Shown here: positions 25,756 to 34,531 of the stretch, piece by piece
Position numbering within the stretch: position 1 is the stretch's first letter
How the letters are laid out: every line of letters starts with the position of its first letter
Origin: an uncultured delta proteobacterium
Lineage (GTDB): Bacteria; Myxococcota_A; Polyangia; Polyangiales; Polyangiaceae
Direction of reading: 5' to 3'
Assembly: GCA_903870415.1 (NCBI GenBank)
Contig: CAIQDA010000192.1
Span: 1-54,760, forward strand
DNA: 54,760 nt
Position numbers and translations under genes: made by a program
The notes under the pieces: generated by a model
The model's input: only the letters and a program-made list of their open reading frames with translations
Told to the model about the DNA's origin: nothing
The model's database searches: none

Positions 25756-27991
25756 TCTTTTTGCGAGGCTTCGGAGGCGGCGGCGCGAGGCTCAATCGGG
25801 ACGGAGACGGGCGTGCGTGCGCGAGGTGAAACCGTCTCGACGAGATAGCGCCAAGCTCGCCGGACCGCGAGGCTGCTCGTGCTTGGTCGACGAACTTCTG
25901 CTGGCTTCGTACCGGTGGAACCGTTTCTTTAACGCGATCATAGGAACCGTCCGCTCGAAGAATCCAGGCCTTCGTCGAGTCTTCGAGCTGGATGGTGAGC
26001 AAGTTTGCAACGCGGTCGCGAAGCTCGGGGTCGACGATCGGGCAGAGAATCTCAACGCGGCGATGGAAGTTACGAGGCATCCAGTCGGCGGACGCAAAGT
26101 AGAACTCTTCCTCGCCGCCGTTCGTGAAGCGCATGACCCGCGAGTGTTCGAGAAAGCGATCGAGCAGCGCGCGCACTTCGATGGTCTCGCTGACGCCGGG
26201 CACCCCGGGACGCAAGCAACAGATGCCGCGCACGAGGAGGCGAATCGGGACGCCCACCTGCGAGGCTCGGTAAAGCGCTTCGATCACGTCCGCGTCGACG
26301 AGGGCGTTCATCTTGGCGACGATGCCCGAGGGCTTTCCGCTCACCGCGTGCTGCCGCTCTCGTTCGATGAGCGCGAGAATGCGTTCGTGCATCTCGAGTG
26401 GAGCCACGACGAGCTCGTTCCACTTCGGCGGCGCGCTGTAGCCCGTGAGCAGATTGAAGAGCGATGAGACGTCTTCGCAGAGCGCCGCACGTCCTGTGAA
26501 AAAGCTGAGGTCCGTGTAAAGGCGCGCCGTTTGCGGGTTGTAGTTTCCCGTGGCGAGGTGGGCGTAGCGTCGAAGGCGGCCCTTCTCGCGACGCACAACA
26601 AGCGTGCACTTTGCATGGGTCTTGAGGCCGATGAGACCGTAGACCACGTGGACCCCGCTCTGCTCAAGGGTGCGCGCCCATGCGATGTTCGAGGCCTCGT
26701 CGAAACGCGCCTTCAACTCGACGATGGCCGTCACTTGCTTGCCAGCCTCGGCGGCCCGCGCGAGGGCCTTCACGAAGGGCGAGTCGCCGCCCGTGCGGTA
26801 AAGCGTTTGCTTGATCGCGAGCACGTCCGGGTCGTCGGCAGCCGCGGACACGAAGTCCACGACGCTCTCGTAGGAGTCGTACGGGTGATGGAGCAGCACG
26901 TCGCGCTCGCGGATCACGGCGAAGAGATCGTCCGCGTCGCGAAAGGGGGCGGCCACGTAGGGCGTGAACGGTTCGTCCCGGAGTTCGCGGCGCTCGTCGA
27001 AGGCCTTCACCTTCATGAGGTCGTTCACGTTGAGCATGCCGCGCGACACGTACACGTCGCGCTCGGGGTCGAGCTTGAGGGCCTTGACGAGTTTTGCGAG
27101 CGAGGTGGCGGGAGGATCGCCGGACACTTCGAGGCGCACCGCGTTGCCGCGCTCACGCTTGCGCAGCTCTTGCTGGATGGTCTGGAGCAGATCTTGCGCT
27201 TCGTCGTCGTCGATCGAGATGTCGAAGTTGCGCGTGACGCGAAAGACGTAAACGCCCTTGAAGCGCGCACCGGGAAAGCACGTGCCCACGTGGCGTGCGA
27301 TGACGTCTTCGAGGAGCACGAACGCATGCTTGGCGCGCTGGCCATTCGCAAGGCGAACGCCGCTCACAGGCATGAGGCGCGGCAGCATCATGGGCACTTG
27401 CACCACGCCGAATCCGGACTCGGTGGCGCCCTCGCGCGAGAACATGACGCCGAGGTTCAGGCTCTTGTTGCGCACGTGCGGAAACGGGTGGCCCGGGTCG
27501 ATGGCGATCGGCGTGAGGATCGGAAAGATTTCACGGACGAACAGATCGTCGAGCTCCGCGAGAAGCTCCGGAGGAAGCTGATTCGGCTTCAGAATAAGGA
27601 GCCCGTGCTCCGTGAGGCGCGGGAGCAAACGCTCGTGAAGTCCCGTGAATTGCAGCGCCGCAAGCTCGTGGACACGGTCGCTGATCGCGCTCAACTGATC
27701 GCTCACCGACAGGCCGTCAGGAGACTCTTCGCCGACGCCGCCCGAGAGCTGTTGCTGGAGCCCTGCCACCCGCACCATGAAAAATTCGTCGAGGTTCGAG
27801 GCGACGATCGCGTGAAACTTGAGTCGTTCGCCCAGCGGAACCGTTTCGTTGTCCGCCTCGGCAAGGACCCGCGCGTTGAACTCGAGCCACGAGAGCTCGC
27901 GGTTCAAATACAGGCGGGAGGACTGGAGGGCTTCGCCGTCGCCTTGGGCGCGGCTGCGGAAGTTGACGGAGGAAGGGGCGTGGTCGCTCAT
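25745..27991 (-). CDS. ppk1: Polyphosphate kinase 1
   Basis: Reversible synthesis of polyphosphate from ATP. The N-terminal part has 'YLNRELSWLEFNARVLAEA' and 'NLDEFFMVRVAGL'. The catalytic region has 'HHPYDSYESVVDFV', the phospho-His region 'GLKTHAKCTLVVRRE' and 'RYAHLATGNYNPQTARLYTDL'. The second PLD-like half has 'GVPIRLLVRGICCLRPGVPG' and 'RVMRFTNGGEEEFYFASADWMPRN'. 748 aa is slightly longer than E. coli Ppk (688), mainly by a basic C-terminal tail. ATG 27991 fits the family start. It leads the operon with the small membrane protein and the receiver/DUF4388 protein, and is divergent from the DHH gene. Confidence 0.96.
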   Translation of the reverse strand: MSDHAPSSVNFRSRAQGDGEALQSSRLYLNRELSWLEFNARVLAEADNETVPLGERLKFHAIVASNLDEFFMVRVAGLQQQLSGGVGEESPDGLSVSDQLSAISDRVHELAALQFTGLHERLLPRLTEHGLLILKPNQLPPELLAELDDLFVREIFPILTPIAIDPGHPFPHVRNKSLNLGVMFSREGATESGFGVVQVPMMLPRLMPVSGVRLANGQRAKHAFVLLEDVIARHVGTCFPGARFKGVYVFRVTRNFDISIDDDEAQDLLQTIQQELRKRERGNAVRLEVSGDPPATSLAKLVKALKLDPERDVYVSRGMLNVNDLMKVKAFDERRELRDEPFTPYVAAPFRDADDLFAVIRERDVLLHHPYDSYESVVDFVSAAADDPDVLAIKQTLYRTGGDSPFVKALARAAEAGKQVTAIVELKARFDEASNIAWARTLEQSGVHVVYGLIGLKTHAKCTLVVRREKGRLRRYAHLATGNYNPQTARLYTDLSFFTGRAALCEDVSSLFNLLTGYSAPPKWNELVVAPLEMHERILALIERERQHAVSGKPSGIVAKMNALVDADVIEALYRASQVGVPIRLLVRGICCLRPGVPGVSETIEVRALLDRFLEHSRVMRFTNGGEEEFYFASADWMPRNFHRRVEILCPIVDPELRDRVANLLTIQLEDSTKAWILRADGSYDRVKETVPPVRSQQKFVDQARAASRSGELGAISSRRFHLAHARPSPSRLSLAPPPPKPRKKNGH

Positions 27992-28116
27992 GGGACGGGT
28001 CGGATGTTCAGGAAGCGAATCTCTTCCCACGTTTTTCAGCGTTTCACCGTGACAGTATCGTAGTTTCGCTCGTCCATCGGCATCCATTGGCAAACGGTGG
28101 TACCGTCTCGAAAACC

Positions 28117-29217
28117 ATGAACGACGTCGCTCGGCGCCTCACGCTCATGTCCAGCACGCCTGAGCAGCGTGCCAAGGCCTTTGAAGAAACGCTCGCCGCG
28201 GTGAAGGGCGCGCACGTGGTGACGGTGCTCCGTGGGCATCCGGACCCCGACGGCATCGCGTGTGCGCTGGCCCAAGCCCACATCGCGGCGCGCTTTGGGG
28301 TGCAGAACACCATCGCGTACGTTCATGAGCTGAGTCACCGGGAAAACCGGGCTCTCGTGAAGCTGCTCGGCCTTGAGCTCCGCAAGATCAAGAGCCTCAA
28401 AGAGCTTGGGCAGGTCGACTACCTGTCGCTCGTCGACGCCCATGACGTCGAGCCCGACCTTGCGGACACGCAGGGCGTTGAGATCCTCTCGATCGTCGAC
28501 CATCACCGTGCGCCCGCTCCGCCAAAGGCTCGCTTCGTCGACCTTCGCCAAGACGTGGGAGCCACGAGCACCATCTTCGTCGAGTACCTCGATGCGCTCT
28601 GCCCGCTCGATGCGGACGTCGAAGAGGACCGTCGCATTGCGACCGCGTTGATGCACGGCCTCGCCACCGACACGGACGACTTCGTCCTCGCGCGCGCCAA
28701 CGACTTTCGCGCGGCTGCGACGCTTGCGGAGGTTGCGGATCGCGATCTCCTCGCGGACTTGTCGCGTCGCCTCATAGCGCCGAACGCGATGGACGTCATC
28801 GCGAAGTCCCTCGGGTCGCTCATCGTTCGTCGAAACTTTGCGATCGCCGGCGTCGGCTTCGTGAGCGAAGCGGACCGCGACACCATCGCGCAATCCGCGG
28901 ATTTTCTCGCGCGTCGCGAAGACATCGACACGGTCGTCGTCTACGGCGTGGTCGGGGACAAGTACATCGAGGGCTCGCTCCGCACGCATTCGCCGAGCGT
29001 TGAGCCGTCCGTGTGGCTCGAGAACGCGTTTGGCCACGACGAGCTTGGCCGCGCGTACGGTGGCGGTCGCCGTGACAAGGGCGGTTTTCGCATTCCGATC
29101 GGGTTCCTCGGTCGAACGACGGACCGTGCGCAGCTCTGGCAACTCGTCGAGCATTCGACGCGCAACGCGCTGCTTCGCCAGGTAGGCGACGAGCCGACGC
29201 CCGCCGTAAAGCCCTGA
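28117..29217 (+). CDS. DHH-family phosphoesterase
   Basis: Mn-dependent phosphoesterase of the RecJ/NrnA/GdpP superfamily. Motifs: I 'RGHPDPDGIACAL', II 'SLVDAHD', III 'SIVDHHRAP' (the DHH signature) and IV near 'GLATDTDDFVLARANDF'. The C-terminal DHHA1-like part ends 'GGGRRDKGGFRIPIGFL'. At 366 aa it is close to NrnA-like oligoribonuclease/pAp phosphatases, but the substrate cannot be read from sequence. Start choice is uncertain: ATG 28117 is used, ATG 28147 and TTG 28087 are alternatives. It is followed 11 bp later by the formyltransferase-like gene. Confidence 0.85.
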   Translation: MNDVARRLTLMSSTPEQRAKAFEETLAAVKGAHVVTVLRGHPDPDGIACALAQAHIAARFGVQNTIAYVHELSHRENRALVKLLGLELRKIKSLKELGQVDYLSLVDAHDVEPDLADTQGVEILSIVDHHRAPAPPKARFVDLRQDVGATSTIFVEYLDALCPLDADVEEDRRIATALMHGLATDTDDFVLARANDFRAAATLAEVADRDLLADLSRRLIAPNAMDVIAKSLGSLIVRRNFAIAGVGFVSEADRDTIAQSADFLARREDIDTVVVYGVVGDKYIEGSLRTHSPSVEPSVWLENAFGHDELGRAYGGGRRDKGGFRIPIGFLGRTTDRAQLWQLVEHSTRNALLRQVGDEPTPAVKP

Positions 29218-29228
29218 CGCGCGACGCG

Positions 29229-30125
29229 GTGTCGACCGAACCTCTTCGTCTCGCCTACGTGGGCCTTCCGCTTGGCGCTTTGCTCCTCGAACGCGATGGG
29301 CATGATCTCGCGTGGGTTGGCCTTTCGAGGCGCGACTCGCTGGGGACGCGTCGGGCTCAACGCGTTTTTGGCGACCGCGTGGCCGTAACGCCGAAACTAG
29401 ACGGTCCCACGCTGCGACGCGTACGCGAACAAGGCGCAAACTACTTGGTGAGCTGGTTTTGGACGAAGCGCGTTCCCCCCGCGTGGCTCAAGAGCTTCGG
29501 CGGGCAAACGCTTGGCGTCCATCCGTCGCTTCTTCCGCGACATCGCGGACCCGATCCCATTTTTTGGGCCATCGATGCGGGCGACGCGGTGACGGGCGTG
29601 AGCGCGCATCGTCTCGAGGTCGAGTACGACGTGGGCGACGTGCTGGCCCAGCGAACGGTGCCCATCGACGACGACGTGAACGGCTGGAAGCTCGCCAAGC
29701 GACTCGACCGACCGAGCCTCGCGGTGCTGCGCGATCTTCTTGGCCGCGTGCGTTCGGGCGACGCTTTGCAGGCTTTGCCCCAAGACGAGAACCTTGCGAC
29801 CGAGGCGCCCGCCCTTGAAGACGACGATCTTTCGATCGTATGGTCATGGGATGCGTCACGTATTTCGAGGCGCATACGAGCTGCGTCGCCGTGGCCAGGT
29901 GCGTGGACAGAAGTAGGCGAAACGCTCGTGACCCTCGTGCGTGTCTCGGTTCGGGACGCGGCTCCTGCAGCGCTCTCGCCGGGTGAGGCCTGGGTAGACG
30001 GCGATCGCGCGTTTGTGCGTTGCGGGTCAGGCGCCCTCGAGCTCGACGTGGTGCGTCTTGAGGACGACCGGGTTCTGCGCGGCGCGCAAGTCGCGCGTTT
30101 CGTTGAAGCAAGCCAAGGAATCTGA
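29229..30125 (+). CDS. Formyltransferase-like protein lacking the catalytic Asn
   Basis: Methionyl-tRNA formyltransferase-fold protein. It has 'GVHPSLLPRHRGPDPIFWAIDAG', the SLLP...RGP signature, and 'EYDVGDVLAQRTVPI' with the catalytic Asp. A C-terminal OB-like part follows ('ISRRIRAASPWPGAWTEVGETLVTL'). In Fmt the active site is Asn-x-His...Asp; here the Asn position is Gly96 while His98 and the Asp are kept. The N-terminal 'MGTPxFA' loop is also missing. So it is probably not the housekeeping Fmt but a paralogue with altered activity; a formyl-donor role remains possible. It starts with GTG, 11 bp after the DHH gene. Confidence 0.7.
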   Translation: MSTEPLRLAYVGLPLGALLLERDGHDLAWVGLSRRDSLGTRRAQRVFGDRVAVTPKLDGPTLRRVREQGANYLVSWFWTKRVPPAWLKSFGGQTLGVHPSLLPRHRGPDPIFWAIDAGDAVTGVSAHRLEVEYDVGDVLAQRTVPIDDDVNGWKLAKRLDRPSLAVLRDLLGRVRSGDALQALPQDENLATEAPALEDDDLSIVWSWDASRISRRIRAASPWPGAWTEVGETLVTLVRVSVRDAAPAALSPGEAWVDGDRAFVRCGSGALELDVVRLEDDRVLRGAQVARFVEASQGI

Positions 30126-30176
30126 CGCTTCCGTCTTGCGTGTCGTGCGTGACTCCGCCATGAGTCCGGCAAGTTT

Positions 30177-30197
30177 GGGGGCCTGCTTCGGGCCTCC
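30177..30197 (+). other. Leader hairpin upstream of the DAG-repeat lipoprotein
   Basis: GGGGGCC (30177-30183) pairs with GGCCTCC (30191-30197) around a 7-base loop, with one G-T wobble. It ends about 5 bases before the strong ribosome site GGGAGGAGA. No T-run follows, so it is either a leader structure or a weak terminator for the gene before. Confidence 0.3.
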
Positions 30198-30214
30198 CCG
30201 TGGGAGGAGACGTT

Positions 30215-31672
30215 ATGCGTAAGGATTGGATCAGCGTATTTGCGCTTGCAGGAATCGTGTCGTTTGGGGCGTACGCGTGCGGGTCGAGCGATTCGTCGTC
30301 GACCGCCGTCGCCGATGCGGGCGTAGACGCGGGCAAAGACGCCGGCTCGACGCCTCGGGCCGATGCTGCCGTCGACGCGGGGCCTGTTGAGGGTTCGTCG
30401 TGCGCCAACGCCATCACCGCTGACCTCGGCGCTGAAGTCACGGGGACGCTCGACGAAGCGGGCAAGAAGGTCTTCTACGCGGTGACGGTCAAGGCCGGAG
30501 ACTTCCTCATTCTCGGCGCCGACACGGCGGCGACGGCGGACACGGGCGAAGAGATTGTCGACACGACGCTGTCGATCTTCAACGCGAACGGCACGACGCT
30601 TCTCGCGAGCGTTGACGACGCGTTTCCGCGCGTAACCACCGACGCCGACATGTATTACCGCGCCCCCGCCGACGCGACGCTTTGCGTGCAAGTCACGGAT
30701 TTCGCGACGTGGGGCGGTCAGGCGAGCGGCGTTGCAACCGATGCAAACTACACGTTCTTTGCGGGAAAGGTCGACCCTGCCGCTGCGACGGTGAGCTTCG
30801 ACGTGGAACCGAACGACACGATCGCGGCGCCACAAACGGGCAAGCTCAAGGCGTTCGCGCCCGGTCCTGGTGGCTACACCCACGTCATGGGAATCCTGGG
30901 CACGGCGAGCGACGTGGACACGTACAAGTTCACCGCCCCAGCCGGGTCGAAGAGCATCAGCGTCATCGTTCCACCCATCGGAACCCCCGTCGCTCCGGCC
31001 ACCGCGAGCTACGGCTCGTCGATGGCGCGTTTCACGGTCACCGTCCAGAAGCTCGACGGCACGATCATCGCCCAGCTTTCGCCGCCCGCGGGCAACGTCG
31101 AGAAGATGTCCGAGGGTCTCTCGGCCCCCATCGAAGCGGGCGACTACTACGTGACGTTCAGCCACCCGGCCGGCACCACGGCAGGCGCGAACGACTTCTA
31201 CGCCACGACCCTCGACTTCAGCACGACAAACACGCCGGAAACCGAGTCGCTCGGAGCGAATACGAACGACACGCTCGCAAGCGCGCAGGCGCTGACCCTC
31301 ACGGCGGACGCGACGAATGCGAAGCTCAAGGACGGCTACATCCTTGGCTACCTGCCCGCGGGCGACCTCGCCGACAGCTTCTCGTTCCCGGTGGGCGTCA
31401 ACGATAGCGTGGCCCTTTCTTGCGGCTCGATTCGCAACGGTTCCGGCCTCGAAGGCGTGAAGGTCGAACTCTTCGTCGACGGCGTCTCGAAGCAGGCGGA
31501 AAACGAGACGGCCATCGCGGACCTCTCGTGGTCAACCTCGCGCTTCGCGTCCAAAGCTGCGGTTGGCATCACGGCGGCGGGCACGGCCGTCCTCCAAGTT
31601 TCGGCCACCGGTCGATCGGCGACGAACACGGGCACGTACTTCCTCTGCGGCGTCCACGTCACGATGCCCTGA
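30215..31672 (+). CDS. Surface lipoprotein with DAG repeats and PPC-like domains
   Basis: Exported lipoprotein: hydrophobic signal, then a lipobox ending in Cys22 ('FGAYACGSS'). Next comes a low-complexity Asp-Ala-Gly-rich linker ('ADAGVDAGKDAGS'), a style frequent in myxobacterial lipoproteins. The remainder is two or three beta-sandwich modules resembling bacterial pre-peptidase C-terminal domains ('GTASDVDTYKFTAPAGSKSISVIV', 'EPNDTIAAPQTGKLKAF'). No catalytic domain is present, so it may be a binding or structural protein. GGGAGGAGA lies 5-6 bases before ATG 30215, which settles the start. A strong terminator follows 50 bp after the stop, so it is transcribed alone or as the last gene of a unit. 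Confidence 0.82.
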   Translation: MRKDWISVFALAGIVSFGAYACGSSDSSSTAVADAGVDAGKDAGSTPRADAAVDAGPVEGSSCANAITADLGAEVTGTLDEAGKKVFYAVTVKAGDFLILGADTAATADTGEEIVDTTLSIFNANGTTLLASVDDAFPRVTTDADMYYRAPADATLCVQVTDFATWGGQASGVATDANYTFFAGKVDPAAATVSFDVEPNDTIAAPQTGKLKAFAPGPGGYTHVMGILGTASDVDTYKFTAPAGSKSISVIVPPIGTPVAPATASYGSSMARFTVTVQKLDGTIIAQLSPPAGNVEKMSEGLSAPIEAGDYYVTFSHPAGTTAGANDFYATTLDFSTTNTPETESLGANTNDTLASAQALTLTADATNAKLKDGYILGYLPAGDLADSFSFPVGVNDSVALSCGSIRNGSGLEGVKVELFVDGVSKQAENETAIADLSWSTSRFASKAAVGITAAGTAVLQVSATGRSATNTGTYFLCGVHVTMP

Positions 31673-31723
31673 GTTCGGTCCGTCGCCAGGCGTGCACGAC
31701 GTTTCGTGAGGCCCTGTGATGGA

Positions 31724-31759
31724 AGCGCTGCCCCTCTGCTCGGAGGGGTGGCGCTTTTT
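31724..31759 (+). terminator. Rho-independent terminator after the lipoprotein gene
   Basis: Thirteen-base arms (31724-31736 and 31743-31755) pair with a single G-T wobble around a 6-base loop and are followed by a run of five T. It separates the lipoprotein gene from the ISC operon. Confidence 0.9.
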
Positions 31760-31848
31760 GTTTCGAGGGGCGGCACCGCCCCGGCGGAATGGACCAAACA
31801 AGGTGCTCCATGCCTTGACGCACCCTGGCGCTGGTCCTAAGAAACTCG

Positions 31849-31866
31849 TACCCTCACGTAAGGGTA
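31849..31866. promoter_or_regulatory. Inverted repeat at the start of the merR-isc operon (candidate operator)
   Basis: TACCCT (31849-31854) and AGGGTA (31861-31866) flank a 6-base centre; flanking CTC/GAG bases extend the dyad to 9 of 10 matches per arm. It lies 6 bases before the regulator's ATG (31873). MerR-family operators are dyads of this size, but here it is not framed by a clear 19-bp-spaced -35/-10 pair. The best promoter-like bases are TTGACG at 31815-31820. Confidence 0.45.
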
Positions 31867-31872
31867 AGAGTC

Positions 31873-32400
31873 ATGACCGTCCGCCTCCCCATCGCCCCAG
31901 CCGCTCCGCCCGCGTCCACGTCCGACGTGAGCGCGGTGTTGTTGCAAGTCGGCGATTTGGCACGGGAAACGGGCAAGAGCATTCGCGCGCTCCATCTTTA
32001 CGAAGAGCTCGAGCTGCTCCGGCCGCAGTCGCGAAGCAAGGGCGGATTCCGCCTCTACGGCAACGACTCGGTGCGTCGCATCAAGTGGATTGGCCACTTG
32101 CAGGAGCTCGGCTTCAGCCTGGGCGACATCCAAGGACTCGCCCGCGACTTCGAAAGTTCGGCGGTTGCACCGGCGGCAATGGCACGCGTCCATGAACAAT
32201 ACGCGATCAAGCTGTCGGCTACGCGCGAGCAAATCGCTCGCCTTCGTGAACTCGAAACCGACCTCGAGAAGAGCCTCGCGTACCTCCAAGCCTGCGACGT
32301 GTGCGAGCCCGCGACGGTGCTCCACGCCTGCACCACGTGCGACCACCACGACTGCCACGACCCCATGCCGGACCTCGTCGCCGGCCTTCACGCGAGCTGA
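31873..32400 (+). CDS. MerR-family regulator with a Cys-rich tail, first gene of the ISC operon
   Basis: The DNA-binding domain starts near residue 24: 'LQVGDLARETGKSIRALHLYEELELL', then 'GGFRLYGNDSVRRIKWIGHLQELGFSLGDIQGL'. A coiled-coil dimer helix runs from about 105 to 140. The tail has five Cys (141, 144, 153, 156, 161) as CxxC-x8-CxxC-x4-C, with several His, which could bind an Fe-S cluster or a metal such as zinc. This differs from the SoxR CxxCxCx5C motif. Position 3 bp before iscS and the absence of an iscR gene suggest that it takes the place of IscR; that is inference. The first 20 residues are Pro/Ala-rich and may not be translated. Confidence 0.85.
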   Translation: MTVRLPIAPAAPPASTSDVSAVLLQVGDLARETGKSIRALHLYEELELLRPQSRSKGGFRLYGNDSVRRIKWIGHLQELGFSLGDIQGLARDFESSAVAPAAMARVHEQYAIKLSATREQIARLRELETDLEKSLAYLQACDVCEPATVLHACTTCDHHDCHDPMPDLVAGLHAS

Positions 32401-32403
32401 TCG

Positions 32404-33627
32404 ATGACCATCCAGTTCCCCATCTTCATGGACTACCATTCCACGACCCCCGTCGACCCGCGGGTACTCGAGGAAATGCTGCCGTATTTCACGCAGCACT
32501 TCGGCAATGCGGCGTCGCGAAATCACGCGTTCGGCTGGCACGCCGAGGCCGCGGTCGACCTTGGGCGCGAGCGCATCGCGAAGCTCGTGGGAGCCTCGAG
32601 CGAAAAGGAAATCGTCTTCACGTCCGGCGCCACCGAGTCGAACAACCTCGCCATCAAGGGCGTCGCGGATTTCTACCGCGACAAGGGGCGCCACATCATC
32701 ACCACGGTGATCGAGCACAAGGCGGTCCTCGACACGTGCAAGCGCCTCGAAAAAGAGGGCTTCGAGGTCACGTACCTGCCGGTCGAGACCGATGGCCGCA
32801 TCGATCTGAATCGCCTTGAGGCTGCGTTTCGCCCCGACACCATCCTCGTCTCCGTGATGTTCGCGAACAACGAGATTGGCACCGTCCAGCCCCTCGCCGA
32901 CATCGGTCGCATGTGCCGCGCGCGCGGCGTGCTCCTTCACACCGACGCGGTCCAGGGCATCGGCAAAGTGCCTTTCGACGTGGAGGCAATGAACGTCGAT
33001 CTCGCGTCGATCACGGCGCATAAAATGTATGGCCCGAAGGGCGTTGGAGCTCTGTACGTGCGGCGCTCGAAGCCCCGCGTGCGCCTCGTCGCGCAGATGG
33101 ACGGCGGCGGTCACGAACGCGGCATGCGCAGTGGCACCCTCAACGTGCCGGGCATCGTGGGCTTCGGAAAAGCTGCGCAAATCCTCACGGAAGAGGGCGT
33201 CGCCGAGTCCGAGCGCATCTTCGCGCAGCGCGAGCGTCTTCACGGCAAGATCACGAGCGCGCTCGAAGAAGTCTACCTCAACGGCTCGGCCGCGCATCGT
33301 CTCCCGGGCAACCTGAACCTGAGCTTCGCGTTCGTCGAAGGCGAGGGGCTCATGATGTGCATCAAAGACGTGGCCGTTTCGTCGGGCTCCGCCTGCACGT
33401 CGGCGAGTCTCGAGCCGTCGTATGTGCTTCGTGCGCTCGGCGTAGGTGAAGAGCTCGCGCACTCGAGCATTCGCTTCGGACTTGGCCGCTTCACGACGGA
33501 TGAAGAGGTCGATTACGTCGCGGAACTCGTCGTCAAAAAGGTGCAGAAGCTCCGCGAACTATCGCCTCTCTACGAGATGTTCAAAGACGGCATCGACTTG
33601 AAGTCGGTGCAGTGGGTCGCTCATTAA
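32404..33627 (+). CDS. iscS: Cysteine desulfurase
   Basis: PLP enzyme that removes sulphur from cysteine for Fe-S cluster assembly. N-terminal '[22 protein letters not shown]', '[15 protein letters not shown]', PLP-Lys207 in '[16 protein letters not shown]' and persulphide Cys331 in '[17 protein letters not shown]'. 407 aa is typical of IscS (group I, long active-site loop). It follows the regulator by 3 bp and is followed after 93 bp by iscU, the largest gap in the operon. Confidence 0.97.
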   Translation: MTIQFPIFMDYHSTTPVDPRVLEEMLPYFTQHFGNAASRNHAFGWHAEAAVDLGRERIAKLVGASSEKEIVFTSGATESNNLAIKGVADFYRDKGRHIITTVIEHKAVLDTCKRLEKEGFEVTYLPVETDGRIDLNRLEAAFRPDTILVSVMFANNEIGTVQPLADIGRMCRARGVLLHTDAVQGIGKVPFDVEAMNVDLASITAHKMYGPKGVGALYVRRSKPRVRLVAQMDGGGHERGMRSGTLNVPGIVGFGKAAQILTEEGVAESERIFAQRERLHGKITSALEEVYLNGSAAHRLPGNLNLSFAFVEGEGLMMCIKDVAVSSGSACTSASLEPSYVLRALGVGEELAHSSIRFGLGRFTTDEEVDYVAELVVKKVQKLRELSPLYEMFKDGIDLKSVQWVAH

Positions 33628-33720
33628 TAGCCAGAGGCGACGGGTCTCGAGCCCCTCGTCTTCCGCGCTCGGGCGGCCTTCCCCACCGCAAGCTTCATTG
33701 AGTCATACGGAGTATAGATT
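33628..33720 (+). promoter_or_regulatory. iscS-iscU gap with a weak promoter-like TATAGA
   Basis: The 93-bp gap ends in an AT-richer stretch with a small dyad ATAC-GGA-GTAT and TATAGA just before the iscU ATG. The ribosome site is GGAG about 9 bases before it. No convincing -35 is visible, so an internal promoter is only a possibility. Confidence 0.25.
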
Positions 33721-34125
33721 ATGGCATACAGCGACAAAGTCATCGAGCACGCCGAGAATCCGCGCAACGTCGGCACCCTCGACAAGGACGACCCGAACGT
33801 AGGCACGGGCCTTGTGGGCGCGCCTGCGTGCGGCGACGTCATGCGCTTGCAGATCAAAGTCGGCGACGGCGGAGTCATCGAAGACGCGCGCTTCAAGACC
33901 TTCGGCTGCGGCAGCGCCATCGCCTCGTCGTCACTGGCGACCGAGTGGCTCAAGGGCAAAACCCTCGACGAGGCCGCGGGCTTGAAGAACACCTCGATCG
34001 TCGAGGAGCTCAACTTGCCGCCCGTGAAGATCCACTGCTCGGTCCTCGCGGAAGACGCCGTCAAAGCGGCCATCGCCGATTACCGCGCCAAGCAGGTCGC
34101 CAAGACCGCCGGCGGGAGTGCCTAG
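33721..34125 (+). CDS. iscU: Iron-sulphur cluster scaffold protein IscU
   Basis: Scaffold on which new [2Fe-2S]/[4Fe-4S] clusters form. 'YSDKVIEHAENPRNVGTLDKDDPNVGTGLVGAPACGDVM' carries the first Cys. 'FKTFGCGSAIASSSLATEWLKGK' carries the second, and the third is in 'LPPVKIHCSVLAEDAVKAAI', which also holds the LPPVK motif recognised by HscA. 134 aa is normal. It is 2 bp upstream of iscA. Confidence 0.97.
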   Translation: MAYSDKVIEHAENPRNVGTLDKDDPNVGTGLVGAPACGDVMRLQIKVGDGGVIEDARFKTFGCGSAIASSSLATEWLKGKTLDEAAGLKNTSIVEELNLPPVKIHCSVLAEDAVKAAIADYRAKQVAKTAGGSA

Positions 34126-34127
34126 TC

Positions 34128-34526
34128 ATGGAGACCGTTTCGACCGCGACGCCGACGACCGCCCCATCCGGCAGTGAGCCGACGCCGGAATCGCGCCTCT
34201 CGTTCACGGTCTCTGTCGAGGCCGCGCGCGCCATTCGTCGTCAGATCGACAAGCGCGGAACGCCCGACGCGAGCCTGCGTGTGGGCATCCGCGGTGGCGG
34301 TTGTTCGGGGTTTTCCTACGTCATCGAGTTTGACGACGGTCCGCCTCACCCGCGCGACCGGGTCATCGAGGTCGAAGGTGTCCGTGTGCTCGTGGACCCC
34401 AAAAGCCTCGTCTACCTCGCGGGCGGCGAACTCCATTGGGAGAAGACGCTCATGCGTCAGGGCTTCAAGTTCGTGAACCCAAACGAGAAGACCAACTGCG
34501 GCTGCGGCCACTCGTTCACTGTGTAG
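34128..34526 (+). CDS. iscA: IscA-type (HesB family) iron-sulphur carrier
   Basis: A-type carrier for Fe-S delivery. The HesB core begins at about residue 24 ('RLSFTVSVEAARAIRRQI') and has the three ligand Cys: 'GGGCSGFSY' and the C-terminal 'NCGCGHSF'. The first 20 residues are a Thr/Ser/Pro-rich extension. ATG 34128 is 2 bp after the iscU stop. The stop codon is part of one copy of the dispersed dyad (34522-34532), which also spans into the hscB start. Confidence 0.95.
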   Translation: METVSTATPTTAPSGSEPTPESRLSFTVSVEAARAIRRQIDKRGTPDASLRVGIRGGGCSGFSYVIEFDDGPPHPRDRVIEVEGVRVLVDPKSLVYLAGGELHWEKTLMRQGFKFVNPNEKTNCGCGHSFTV

Positions 34527-34531
34527 TCTGC

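Noticed and set aside
25756-26467. Rightward open frame opposite ppk1
   Set aside because: Conflicts with the ppk1 catalytic end and shows no domain.
31765-31784. GGGGCGG-CA-CCGCCCC inverted repeat after the terminator
   Set aside because: Two-base loop and GC-only arms; probably incidental, with the true terminator just upstream.
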